A stretch of 64,000 nt of DNA, taken from Plumapathes pennacea. Its lineage: Eukaryota > Cnidaria > Anthozoa > Antipatharia > Myriopathidae. A program made the position numbers and the translations under genes. A model generated the notes under the pieces. The model saw nothing but the letters and a program-made list of their open reading frames with translations, was not told the origin of the DNA and ran no database searches. The stretch spans positions 5,162,067-5,226,066 of the forward strand of contig OZ038469.1 in NCBI GenBank assembly GCA_964036295.1, given 5' to 3'. Positions 1 to 12,421 of the stretch are shown piece by piece. Numbering within the stretch: position 1 is the first letter of the stretch; each line of letters begins with the position of its first letter.

Positions 1-1168
1 TACCTGAGAAAGGCATGTGCCAGTGTGCTTGTTCCTTTCATTTTCGGAGACGAACTTATCCCTACTTGTTTCTGTTGCATTTTTAGTTTTCTTAATTTTT
101 GGTTTGTTTTCATCGACCCAGTTCACATGCAACCGTCAAATTTTTGGCTAAAGTATTTGTTCTGATTCGGCTCCGAGAGGCTGATTATGTCAACGTCGCC
201 ATGTGAGCTATTTCTCTTGAGAAACTGTTTGATATGAATAAAAAACTTATGCAGACTCCCAGACACAAGCTGGTTACAAATACCAGATAATAAATGTGAG
301 AAGATAAGCTAAGTAGTATATATACTTTAGTTTGGTATTCATTGCGTATAGTACATTGTTGTCTGACAAATTGGCCCAATCTAGTCCAGTAACCAATATT
401 GTGGACAAAGTAACGGAAATGCAAAGAGTAGTTTTCTTGTTAGTAAAATACAGTGTAGCTACCCCCTCCCCCCACCCCACATGTTTTGTGCATTTTCTTG
501 CAATATTGAAAATCACTGATATTTTCATTCTGAAAGTATGGCTATTACATATTTGGTGTGCAAAAATTAGGTCCTTGGTATACAAAGGCTTACATTATTT
601 TAACTGTTTGAAACCAACAGCAGAGACATTATTGGTACATAGGAGGGGTGACCCTGGAGAGTTCTTGGGGAGTCCCTGGATATTTTGCACAATGGTTTGA
701 CTATATGGCACAGCTTTGATGGATAAATAATGAGGTGGCTGGGGAATGGCTTTTAAATAATGTCAGTGTTAAATGGTTTTGATGAAAATTATTAGCATTC
801 ATCTGTAAGCACTATCTTGGAGATCATCTTTTTGATGCATTCAATAAATGGTTCAGGTGCATGGCCTATCTCAACATGCAGGATTTTTTTTTTCTGAAGT
901 GGAGGTTTTAAAACTTGTCCCTTGATTGAGACCTTTAAAAAATGCACTTGCGCTGCCAAGTTGTTGCATGTGAGTTTTCTCTAGATGTCTTCTTGTTCAA
1001 AGATACATAAAAAGGGGCCAAATTTTTACCATGATAGGATAATTATTTAAAAGGGTCAGTATTTCTACCTATCATCTTGGAATGTAGGATGAGGGGTTGA
1101 ACTTCAGGGTATGTACAGTATATATAGCCAACATGAGAGCTAAATTGATATTTTTCTTTCACCTGCCA
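1..1168. other. upstream region, no gene seen
   Basis: I see no convincing coding exon here. The open frames are short and lack family signatures. A pyrimidine-rich splice acceptor ends at about 1169, just before the COA6 start codon, so part of this stretch may be a 5' UTR intron of COA6. Confidence 0.4.
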
Positions 1169-1188
1169 GATCAATAGATTGTCACAGA

Positions 1189-1860
1189 ATGTCTGCCCCA
1201 AATGCAAAAGAAAGAGCAAAATGCTATAATACTCGGGATAGATACTTCATGTGCAAAGCATCTCATGATAACAGTGACTCAGCTTGTGAAGAAGAAAAGA
1301 AAGATTACTACTCCAGCTGCCCAGCAGCCTGGGTAAGTACACTAAAAAAACCTAAAGGGGATAGGGAAGCAATTCCTCTCCTGATATAAGTAAATGATAA
1401 TAAAATAATAAATGTGATAGAGTCAACTCCTCTAAGACAGACACCCTTGCGACCAGCCCCAATTCTGTCTGGTTTATACGGGTGTTTGTCAGTTAGAGTT
1501 ATTAAAAAAATGACTGAAAAATACAGCAGCAACTGCTCCATCTTAGAGAGGTGTCTTAGAGAAGATTATGTATTATGTACATGTGACTGCATGTTCAAAT
1601 TGCCCTTCATGTATTTCCAAGTCCAAACGGTCAGTTTGCGCCCTGGTTCTCTGCAGTTGACTGTTTTTCAAATTAATGGAATGCTATAGAGAGTTTACTT
1701 TCCAAAATAGAAGTTTTTTTAATTACAGTATATTATCTGTTTTTACAGTTTTCTATTATTGCTATATTTCTCACAGGTGAAATATTTTGCAAGAAAACAA
1801 ATTTATGATGAATATCAGAAAAAACTGAACACAGAGGGTTTCAAGCTGGAGGATTCCTAA
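1189..1860 (+). CDS. COA6: COA6-like cytochrome c oxidase assembly factor
   Basis: Two exons, 1189-1332 and 1777-1860, join in phase 0 (TGG|GTAAGT donor, CTCACAG acceptor) to give 75 residues, the usual COA6 length. The family hallmark is visible: a CX9C pair (C12, C22) followed by a CX10C pair (C33, C44) that forms a disulfide-linked helical hairpin. The start MSAPNAKER and the WVKYFxxR segment after the junction match the conserved COA6 pattern. COA6 acts in the mitochondrial intermembrane space in copper delivery to COX2 during complex IV assembly. The ATG at 1189 is the first in-frame start and gives a full-length protein; a splice acceptor about 20 bases upstream suggests a non-coding first exon. 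No damage is seen. Confidence 0.93.
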
Positions 1861-2258
1861 TATTGTGGTGTGGACTCCCTGGTGATGGTGGCATTTCATC
1901 AAATTACCACTGCTGCAATCTCTAAAATGCCAAGTACTAAGTCAACAGCAAGGCTGGTGTCATTTAGTGGATTTGGAGCCTCCATTCCCCCTCCCAATGA
2001 AACAACCACATTTACAAGAGTAACTTTACTGCAACAGCTGAGTACCAGAACAAAAGTTGTTATATGTTGATTAATCCTTTTATAACTCTTACATGTTCTA
2101 TTGATTTCTTTTTTTTTTCATTGACTTATTTTCATTTTTGCTATTTGTAGTTATCATTCAGTCATGTCAATACAGTGCAAATATTATGTGCAGAATACAG
2201 ACGAGCCTAAAATGTCCATGTCTTCAAATTTGCAAAGGATTTTTCCTGAAATAGAAAT

Positions 2259-2302
2259 AAATAATAATAATAATAATAATGATAATAATAATAATAATAA
2301 TG

Positions 2303-2375
<73 letters not shown>
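2259..2375. repeat. (AAT)n microsatellite
   Basis: About 39 AAT triplets with two GAT interruptions near the left end. Poly-Asn and poly-Leu readings through it are artefacts of the repeat. Confidence 0.97.
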
Positions 2376-2377
<2 letters not shown>

Positions 2378-3296
2378 CACGAAATAATCTTGCAAAAATA
2401 CTTGTTGGAAGCGTTTTTATAGGTGAATCCAAATCTGAATCTTCCGTGACAACGGCAGCTATGAATAATTATTGTTTTTAAAGAGCTGTGCCACTTTCCA
2501 AATTTTTACTAAACTCTTAACTAATGTTTGGAATGTTACAGATCTTGAAAATACAAACGCATATAGGTAGCTGATTGATGACGACGAAATAGAACAGAAT
2601 AGAGATTTGAACTTGCAATGTCAGAAACAAATCCATTTGCAAGTTGCGAGTTTTTTTTTTTTTTTTTTTTTTTAATACGTATAAAGCGAAAAGTCAGGTA
2701 TAATATTTATTGTGGTTTGAGAAACATGACGGCCCGTTTGTCAAATGTTGATCTGACTCCGAAAGAATACAACCAATTTTTCATATTTTGTCCTAAAGTT
2801 TAAATAAATAGAAGTGCATCGTATTTTATATCAAGTATGAACTCTTTTATATGGAAACTTAATTATTTTATTATTATTATTTTTGGAATTTTGTTTTGTT
2901 TTGTTTTTTTGTTTCTGAAAAACTAGAAGGTAAAATGTCCCACTGCGAGCAGAAAACACTTCCAGACACCTTAGAACAAAACTCTTTCGATAGGGGATAC
3001 TTTGTAAAGAAAACAAAGATCAGTAGGTAGCAGAGCGAACAAATTACCACGAACATTTCTTGATAAGTTCTTCAAGATAGGAAGCCTTGGTTCTTAGATC
3101 ACAAACTTCTTGTTTTACTCACGAGACACGCTAACGCCTTCGGGAATACAAGCTTCCGTACAGTGCATGTATTTCGAAGCGAAACTTGGAAAATACTATC
3201 AACTCGTACACAAATTTCAGCTGGCAGATTGTTATGCGCTAAAACATGGAATGCCGTCAAGTAATAATTCTAATAGGCGCCCCGGGTTGAATGCCT

Positions 3297-3298
<2 letters not shown>

Positions 3299-3340
<42 letters not shown>
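3299..3340. repeat. poly-T tract, 42 bases
   Basis: An uninterrupted T run followed by a GC-richer segment. It could be the poly-A tail of a retroposed element inserted on the minus strand, but no body is recognisable. Confidence 0.9.
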
Positions 3341-3341
<1 letters not shown>

Positions 3342-4311
3342 ATGCGCGCCCTCCTCCGAGGTCCCAAAATTATATACGCGACATTCTTAACTTATAACCG
3401 CTGACCACTGTATTGTGCAATGCTCGACACTCGAGTCAAATGCCCTGTTCTAGTCGGTTCCAGTGCGCAAGCGTCCCTTGGGAAATGCTCGGATATTTTC
3501 GTAAATTGTCGAGCATCGTACCCTTACACTGAGCAGAATTTGGCCTTCTTGCGGCCACCAATATCTTGCCCATCGACAGAAAAAGAGCTCGCGTTTAAAG
3601 AGTTAGCTCATCGTCAAATCAACCTCTGTATTTCTTCGTAAATTGACCGCTACATGGCTGCGGCTTCTGGTGATTGATTTTGTTTTTCTCGAGTTATCAA
3701 ACTTCTTTAAATCACACTGAAACAGTTAAACCGAGGACCGAGGTCACTGACCCGATAAACGAAACCTAGCGGACAGGCAGCACTCCACTTCCATTATGAA
3801 ACTCCTACTTACTATTATATTATGAAAGAAAGACCAGGTGGTAAAAGAGCATTTGATTGTTGCAACAAAATCACGCAGACTACAAGCGGCAAGTTGTACC
3901 GCGGCGTCTTGTACAGCCGTCAGACAAAAGGCCGTGTTTTCTCAATTAAAAATTTAACCGAGACTGTTTAGTTTGCAAACAATATTATATCACCGCCGTA
4001 TGTATACTTCCTATTGGTATACAAACAATTAACTCAGGCCAACTCTTCACCTCTGCATAATTACCGTAATCATCATAATGTGCATTGTGCGTAAATTCGA
4101 TTGCCATGACAACGTGAGTATGAAGTGCAATGTTTACGTCATGAAGACCCTTGTGGCTTTGTTTAGAGTGTTCTGCATTGTTGTACACCTGACCCCAAGG
4201 GATATGGTTGCTTGGAGCCGTGCAGCCTCATTTGTTTGATGGCTGCGCCGACTGTGTGATCAAGACCATGTACAAGTTCGCTTATATTTGATACCGCTTT
4301 AGTTTTTCGCC

Positions 4312-7300
4312 ATGACTGTTGGCCTTACAGATCTCCTGGACTTGGCCATCAGTCCCGAGATAGGTCCGGTGAACTTCTTCCACTTGAGGAACCTGTTGCA
4401 TAGCATAGTGAACCACTTTGGTATCGGAGAAGTACAAGCGAAACAAGCAGAAACTCGGTTGCCGCGAGGAATTAGTTCCTCGTCTGCCTCCAGTTCATCC
4501 AGCACGGACAGTGATGATGAAGATACGTCGGACAGCAGTGATGAAGGTTGGTGGTGACACTTCATAACATACTCAATCAACTATTTGTGAAATGCTGGTC
4601 AGTAATTCACGATGCCGTCGTGATGAATTGGGAAGCTTTCAGACTTTTTCTAGATTATATGAAACAAAAGGCAGAACCGTAACTTCGAAGGCGCGCTTTT
4701 CCGCGGATGATTAGGCTATGTCAACTGATTTCCTGGACTACTAAAGACTGATATTTCCCTCGTGTTTCGTCTTTGATTCGGTTTTCTTTATGGCCATTTA
4801 GAGACCAAGCAATTCTATGAAGCAAGGGATATTGCGATCCCGTTAAAAGTGTGGACGCTGTTGTTATTAACCGACGGAACAGAAATCTTAATCCTTATGA
4901 CATTAAAGTTATTAGGAATGTACAGACAAATCAATTCACACTCGCGCTGTTGACTAGTACTTTCACCCAGACAAGTCATCATAACAAAAGAATCGATGGG
5001 CTTACTGTTTACATTTAACTACCCACTTAAATAGTGTCTCGAGCAATCTTTAGGTTAATTAAATAACTTGCCTGGCTTGCAGCGAAGAGTTTGTCATCAA
5101 CAAGTTTAGTTGCTTGGTCAGTTGTTCAAGGTCGCGGCAAGTCTATCTTTGTGTCGTTTCAAAAGAACAATGATAATTGATCCGCTTTACCTGTTGTCTC
5201 GTTTTAAATACAGCGATCGGCAGTAACCACATGCCCGGTCTTTTCTCAGGATTCTTCTTAAATCAATATTGTCTTTTAATAATGTAAGTCGGTGTTCTTT
5301 GCGTTTGCAACTGCCACACTGCTGTTAGTTTTTGTTCTGTGCGCTGCGAGGTTATTTTGTCACTGAAGTAAGGTCGGTGTACCTAATTTGCTAAACTCCG
5401 TAAACGAGCCGAGAATAGAGCGTTAGCGCTTCGTAAGACTTAGACTGCAATTGTCGTTCTGTTACTTGCAGAAGTCCGTGCGAAGGGCCAATGCTCAAAA
5501 CCTCACGATCCTACACATTGTGTACAGCGTCCAGCACATACACAGAAATCCTTATATTGATATTACTGCCGTATGATTGAATAAATTGCTGCAATCTTAA
5601 CTTTAATTGTCCAAGTAGTTTCACGCAAAGTTTTCCCCGTCAGTTAAGGTGTGTAATTTTTACCTATTTCTACTTGCAATTTGCTTCCAGCATCGGAGTC
5701 TGAAGATGAAGGCCATGTGAGTGAACAAGAAGTGACGCAAACGATAATAGATGAACAGGGACAAGAGCAGACGGTGACGGTCAAAGTGCCGAAACCCAAG
5801 CGAGAAAAGTCGGCGAGCAAGGAAAAGAGCGAGAGAAGGGAAGAAAGGAAAAAGAGCAAAGCGGGCGGTCACGTAGAGAAAGAAAGAAAGAAATCTAAGC
5901 ACCATGACAGCAAAGAGGACACAGGAAAAGAAAGCAAAAAGAGTCATAAGAAGGATAAAGAAAAAGCAGCTTATGGTGACTACAGTGAGTCGTCGGCTTA
6001 CTCCAAAAGTGACAAGAAGAAGAGAGATAAGAAATTGTCTATGGATAACATCGGAGAAACCGCAGAGATCATCAACTTATCGAGGCGAATAGAGGCGGCA
6101 GAGAACGGCATCAAAAGTCTGCGCAACATCATTGACTCCATGGTCAACCAAGTGGACTTCGGCGATGAAGTGGGAGGAGCGCTAAAGGCACAGCTGGAAC
6201 AAGTTCAACAGCAAATGAATAAGGTTGAACTGGTTCCACAAGAACCACCCGGTAAGAAAGACAAGAAGAAAAGGAAAGAATCCAAGCATGCCAAAGATGC
6301 CAAAGCAGCGGACGAAGTACCTAAAGAAGGGATTATCACGGAGAGCGCTGCTCCGATAAACGAGAATATCGTAGGTGTAATACCGCCACCATCAGCAGCG
6401 CGGAAAACCTCGCTAGAAGTTCCCAAGCTGCAACCAGGACGAACCCCTTTACGCGGACGAAAGATTAGCGTTCCCTTAAAAGGCGATCAACAGAGTGGCG
6501 AGAGGTCACCAAGCCAAGGAGAGAAGCCACCAATGCGCAAGCGCACGACGCTGCGAGACTTGCAGCTGCGCAAAAAGGCGCGCGAGGAAGGAATTAGCGT
6601 GGAGGAGCTGGAGGCGCAAGAAGCTGCACAAGAAGGCGAGAAGAAAGACAAACCACAGAAAAAGAAAGAGAAGAAAAAGAAGGAGGACGAGAACAACAAC
6701 AAAGACAAGGAAGGCAAAGAAGACGAGGACGAGTCGAGTTCAGAAGATGAGTCGGTTGACACGGCCGAAGAAGAGGCGGCCATGGACGAGATGATCATGG
6801 AAGAGATTGAGGCAGCGCTGGAGAATGCGGACGATCCTGAGGCCCAGATGTACGCACTCAGGCTGGGAATCGAACAAATGACCAACATGAAACGGAGCTT
6901 TGGCCAAGCCCAGGATGAGTTCCGCAAAGACATGGAAAAGAACAGAAAGGCCATCGAACAGATCTCTAAAGATCTGGCCTCCTTCCGTGCTGCCAGAAAA
7001 GCCCAGGTTTGAGTTTGATCATTATACACTGAGCGACAAAAGACACGTTACGTGCATGTCTAATTTATGATGCAAATTTTATTGGTTTCAATACATATGA
7101 AAAAATAAATCATATGGAAAAAAATCACATTCAAGTCAACCGGGGAATGTCAAGAAATGTTCCCTGAATTTCTATTGAAATTATTGAAATAATTGCAAGG
7201 TTTCGTTCGTCGCTTACTAGTGCAACATCTCGCTCAGTATATGACGTTTTTTCGCCCCTTCTTCCTCTTGTTTCTCTCTTTTCCTCGATATTGTTGCCCT

Positions 7301-10300
7301 TTTGTCGCCGTTTTCTTCTTACCAATGCTCGTGTACCAGGAATGAATAGAGTGTTAATATGTGACTTCAACATTCTGCAAACAGTTCTATTCGAAGATTG
7401 AACCACATAACATGCGATATACACCGATACAGTGCGCCAATATAAGAACGTGCAACATTTAAAATCGATAATTTCATAGACTTCTTATCGATAGTTCGAT
7501 AATCGAAGTTCCAGATACCGTTTTCCTCTATTATTTGGCACCAAGAGAGTATTGAATCATTCCGTCTGCACTTATTATCTGAATTTTTACTTAATGATAC
7601 TAAAACGGATAACATTCAACGTTTTAATCTCAAAATACAAAGTATTTTCTTGCTAAATATAACTTTGCGCACGCAGTTTATTCGGTAGCCGGGTTTTTGT
7701 AGTAAGTCGAGTTATTTTTTTGTTGCAGGACGCAGAAGGATTCAACGCAGTGCATCACGTGCATAGCATCGTGTTGGAACTACAAGCGAAACACGAGAAG
7801 TTGGTGGCGACCACGGCGGAGTTAGTAAACGAGTACAACCGGCGGGAAAAGAGCATGGAGGAGCTGTTCAATGGAATAGACCGACTGGATCAGAACAAGG
7901 CCGACAAGTTAAACGTAACCAAAGAGATCGGCATAAAAGCCGACAAGATGGACTTGGACAGCAAAGTCAGCACCAACCAGTTCGACGAGAGTTTCACTCT
8001 GCTGGACCGGAGTCTGAACGACGCTCTGGAGAAGATGGATAATCAGATGAGCATCGAGGACGCGCTGAAAGAAACCCTCAGTGAACTGCAGGGCAAATTG
8101 AACCTGAAGCTCGACCGCAACGACTTGGATTCACTCCGAGAACAGCTAGAGAGTCGGATCAGAGAGATTCAAGTCATAAGAACGACGATCAAAGAGAAGG
8201 CAGAGGACGCCGAGCCAGCAGGATTCAGAAGGTATGAAAGCTAAAACGTTCAACTATAGAATACATCCCTAAATATTAATTACCAAAGTATATCTGCATG
8301 TATACTAGCGGGAATAAGTAACTGTGCAGGTCTGAAATGTCCGATAGAAATTGTATTTCAAGAATCTCAACAATGTAATAGTCAAATAAGGATTTCTGTA
8401 CAAACCCAATTAATCAACAGGGTCACAGCGTCAGTCATTTCATTGGTGGGAGTAAGAAACAGCAAGGGTCCAAATTCAGTTTTCTAAGTCAATATTCGGA
8501 AATTATTATCATATTATAAGTTGTATGCGTGCACAGTTAGTATAGGTAATCGCATGATTTCGAGTGCAATTTGGAATAAATTAGCACGAGTAAATTTTTC
8601 AAAGATCACAAAATTGCACGAGCGCCGCGCAAGTGTAATTTGTGGTCTTTGAAAAATTTACGAGTGCTTATTTATTCCAAAATTGTACGAGAAATCATGT
8701 GATTACTTGTTAATAACATGCATACAATAGATTCCGTCGCGTAATTTTTTTCAATTTCGTTACATTTCACAAGTGTCTCTCAAGAACTTTGTTTTCTCGC
8801 AAACAGAATCGGAATCGTCCTGAGGAATTAAAACACGCCCTTTTGTTTTGTTTTGCTTCGCAAGTACGCGCACTAGCTGTCGGCAATTTTTAATTTCAAA
8901 TTTCTGCACTGTTAATTACACATTTCTGCACTGTTAATTACACATTTTTGCACTGTTTGGGATAAATTGACGTGCGCTCAGCCAATCAGAATGCAGAAAT
9001 TATTGTATGCATGTTATTAATAAGGTAATACGATTGCGCATTTGAGCACAACATTTCTTGCGCACAATCGTGGTTTTAGTAAATTGTTGGCATTTTATCA
9101 GCTCCAAAACTCGCAAAACCAATTTTTTTTTGTTTTGTTTTTTCACGACATTTTTTTTTCAAAGAAGCGCAGTAGAGTTCACTTTCGTGCATGCTCTGTG
9201 CCCCACTTCGTTTTCGTGTTACAAAAACTATGGCGTCAATCCAACATGCCGCCGTATGATAATGCGATTTTCGGAAACACACAGGAATACCTACCCTGAT
9301 TTTTTGGCTATCGATCTGTACTTGAGAGATTTGCATTTTTTGAAATCATTAAGCAGTTCTTTCGGAATTTTAGTTGAAAGTCGTGCATTGTAACTTGTTT
9401 ACTTCGGGCAAAAATCGCGTGATATTCCGGCCACAACGGTAGCTAAGCGGAGCCGGTAGCCCCTATTTTTTATATGAGTTCGAATCTGGGGCCGTACCCA
9501 AAAGGAGTCTTTGTACCGAATTTAAGGAAAATGTATCAAGTGGAAACCTTAAACCTAGAATCTGCTCTTTGTGGCATATGTCATTCTGAGTGCAGTTACA
9601 AAATGTCCTGAAAATTCAACTTTGCAGGAACGTGGGAGAAAAAGTCCACTGCATCTCATGTGACCGTCCTCTGGAGGTGCAGCCGGGAGGGGTATCGGGT
9701 CCGAATATGCCCAAAATGCAAAGCATGCCGGGACAGAAGTCCAGCAAGCCATACACAACGTACGAGTTGGAACATATCCGGCAGCATCAGAAAGTGAACC
9801 CGAGTCGACGAGCTGTCATTGGCGCGGACCTGGGCTACCACGCGCAGAAACTGAAGGGGGAAGTGGTCGCCATGACGGGTTTGGTAGACCTCATTGATCT
9901 GCCGCCATCGCAGCGCTACTGTGGAGGCAGCCATACCATCATGCACCCGTTCCGGCGCTCCTTCAAGTCCACTGGTAGTCACTTCAATCAGTATGTGGTG
10001 ATCAGAGAAGACGGGGAGACCACAGTTTCCTTGCCCAAAAGAGACTTTATTGTGCCTAAAGAATCGCAAATAAAACGCTACATGAAGCCAAAGTTGCCTG
10101 CTATTGGCGCCAACAACTCCAGGGTCCCCTCGCCGCCTACGGACTATGAAGCAGACTTTGGCGATCGTCCGGCAAGCGCCCCTGCGACTCCATTGATGAG
10201 CAATCACAAAGACAGCAGAGAGAGGCATCTAAGCGACAGTCAGTCCATTCCTCCCTCCCCTCCTCCGGAGCAGTTTAGTACGCCCACACAGATTGAGCAA

Positions 10301-10336
10301 ATATCGGTTATCATCCCGTCAGAAGCGGAATCTTAA
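4312..10336 (+). CDS. QRICH2/C16orf96-like protein (DUF4795 C-terminus)
   Basis: Four exons, 4312-4546, 5691-7006, 7729-8231 and 9628-10336, have GT-AG junctions that keep frame and total 920 residues. Exon 1 encodes a hydrophobic, helical N-terminus resembling the C16orf96 start, then a Ser/Asp-rich tail. Exon 2 (residues ~79-517) is Lys/Glu-rich low complexity followed by a coiled coil. Exons 3-4 hold the conserved region: long coiled coil, then a CxxC pair (C693, C696) in the HCISCDRP motif typical of DUF4795 proteins, a conserved block to about residue 800, and a Pro/Ser-rich end. Vertebrate QRICH2 is a sperm-flagellum structural protein, so a ciliary or sperm role is likely by family; expression is not shown here. 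The human QRICH2 Gln-rich repeat region is absent, so C16orf96 is an equally good name. Confidence 0.82.
8545..9020. mobile_element. palindromic MITE-like insertions in intron 3
   Basis: Two nested inverted structures lie in the third intron of the QRICH2-like gene. 8545-8705 folds on itself around a GC-rich centre near 8624-8630. Next to it, 8710-8729 and 9001-9020 are perfect 20-base inverted repeats enclosing about 270 bases. No transposase is present, so these are non-autonomous element remnants. Confidence 0.65.
9430..9495 (+). repeat. possible tRNA-derived SINE promoter fragment
   Basis: A stretch resembling Pol III internal promoter boxes: an A-box-like TAGCTAAGCGG near 9440 and a B-box-like AGTTCGAATCT at 9477-9487, about 27 bases apart as in tRNAs. 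It does not fold into a convincing full cloverleaf by eye, so a SINE head is more likely than a working tRNA gene. Confidence 0.3.
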
Positions 10337-12421
10337 CTATTTCATTCTTGAGAAAGTGATCAGTATGATGAACTTCAATTTTCTCTTTCAGTTCCTCACC
10401 AGGAATATGTTATGAAGTGAGGAGAAATTGGCTTTTGATTCCTTGTTTAGGCCCAAAGCTGATTCCACTATCAACTCTCGATACATTGCTCATGCAGTTT
10501 CTTCTTAAGGGTTGTGAGAATTTGCATTTTGAGCTTGGGATTGAAATGGTTAAATGATAGAGTAGTAATAATATGGCAATGATAGCTTGCTCAGAATGAA
10601 AGCTGGTTGAAATATCAATGTTCGCTACATTATTAACACATGTTTTCTTGAATGGATAAGACGACTTGTTTGTGAACCCAAAAATGAAGTAGCTGATATT
10701 TCATACCAGCACAAAACAACTTCCATATTTGTGTAAAAAATAGATATCTATGCCAGAGATAGGGTTTTGTTTGTTTTAGATACAAATTGCCTTTCAAAGG
10801 TGGTGTGAACTTCAAAGAAAATTTACATTTGTTATCTTGTAAAAACTCTTGTAGTCTCAGAAAAGTGATACTTCTATGATTTATCACGAGATTATAAGCG
10901 GTGAACTTGTACCATGGGTGGCCTGAACACGAACACAAGAAGCTTTATTTTTTGAAGCAACGGCTTCGCTGTCCAGGGATTCAAATGAGTGATGTTTTAC
11001 TTGTACAAACTTGTGTAATGGATTTGGAATATGTCACGGGTCCTTTTAAAGTTGTTCTTGGTGTTGTCCTTGTTATTACTTATTTTTATCATTCCGATCC
11101 CTTCCTTCCTTTTGTAGTTTGATAGCTTGTAAACTTGAGCATGCGTTTAGTAAACAGTAGAACTTCCAGATACCCCGCTATAGCTATCTCAAACTTTCAA
11201 GCGAGAAATAGTTTGAGATACGGTACGAACCCCACTATTCACAGTTGGCTGTGTTCAAAGCAAAGCCGACGTGGACTAATCAAACGACGGCGTGAGAACC
11301 AGCTGCCATAAAGGACGAGTTTGTAAAAGTACTGGGACCGAAATAGAATCAAAGGACAATCGCCTTCACTACTATTTTGCGAACATTGTGCTTGTCTTAT
11401 TATTGCCTAATATTCAAAAAACCGAGTCCTTTAGTACTAGTTGGTTCAGAAATTATAAGATTGGGGGAAGGGTGCTTCTGTTTATTAACTACCCCACCTG
11501 CTCCTCCTTCCTCATCTACTGACTCGTGTGATATGGTACTGGAGGTTTTAGGCAAAACCATCTCTTGATTATAATATCGAGTGACACGGAACTAACATGC
11601 AGTTAATTATAGGGTGGCCCTATGTAACGTTATTCCTTGTTTAGCAGAAGACATTTTAAAGCTCCGGAAATAATCTCCTTTTGAGAAGTTCTTTAAGGTT
11701 CTTTATTTTGTGTTAGTGAAGGTTGAGAGATTAATCAATCTGCTTTAAAGTTCCAACGCAGTTAAAACAATTCAAGTGGTCGCAGTGTAGCTCTTGTTAC
11801 CAGAGTGAAATCGATCTGGACACGTATCCTACCAGATTCAAATTCAAATTCAAATCTCTTCAGGGTAGAATTTCCCCGGAGTCAAATTTTTCTAGACAAA
11901 TCTGACTAAAAACCCCAAATGGAAACCGATAAATTGTTACCTATACATACTTCTTAGTCTACCAACTTCAGGATTGATCTATCTCTATTCTACACAGCAT
12001 ACTTCTTCGACAATTACAATATATTTAACCAAGTCCTTTCTAAAATCAAACGTGTAATTAATATAATAGCGTGATTCACAACCTGCTATAAAATCTCTCC
12101 TTTTAGCGCTTATACAGACTACACTACAACTACACAAACTTGTCATTTTTCTGTAAGTTAATTAACAGTTATGCGAATTAATTGGTTTAGAAATGGACAA
12201 TCTAGATCATGCAGCCTCTGATGCGAAGACACAAGTATCGGACGGTTAATACAGCTTTGTGCAGTTAACGCCTGAAATCACCCTGGTTGACACGAGCTGC
12301 TATTTGTTTTCCATAGGTTATTATAACTACAGTAATCTGGATACTACAGCAGTTTTCTCTAATCTGCCTTCAAATACAGTCGCCTAATTGGCAGGCTAGG
12401 CAATTACGAGTAAAATGGAGC
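10337..12421. other. convergent intergenic region, no gene seen
   Basis: This lies between the 3' end of the QRICH2-like gene and the 3' end of the OLD-like gene, so it should hold both 3' UTRs. A short hairpin around 11180-11225 may be a transposon remnant. No exon signature was recognised. Confidence 0.45.

Larger units (their letters stand above)
2087..4311. other. intergenic region with simple repeats
   Basis: This separates COA6 from the QRICH2-like gene. It holds an AAT microsatellite and two poly-T tracts (23 T at 2651-2673 and 42 T at 3299-3340) and otherwise unremarkable AT-rich sequence. I saw no coding exon. Confidence 0.5.

Noticed and set aside
2164-2481. Open frame with long poly-Asn (and Leu/Tyr on the other strand)
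   Set aside because: It is only the AAT microsatellite read through; no coding signal outside the repeat.
6487-7029. 180-codon Ser-rich frame on the minus strand
   Set aside because: Antisense shadow of the Lys/Glu-rich second exon of the QRICH2-like gene.
9656-10228. 190-codon minus-strand frame
   Set aside because: Antisense of the conserved fourth exon of the QRICH2-like gene; no domain.
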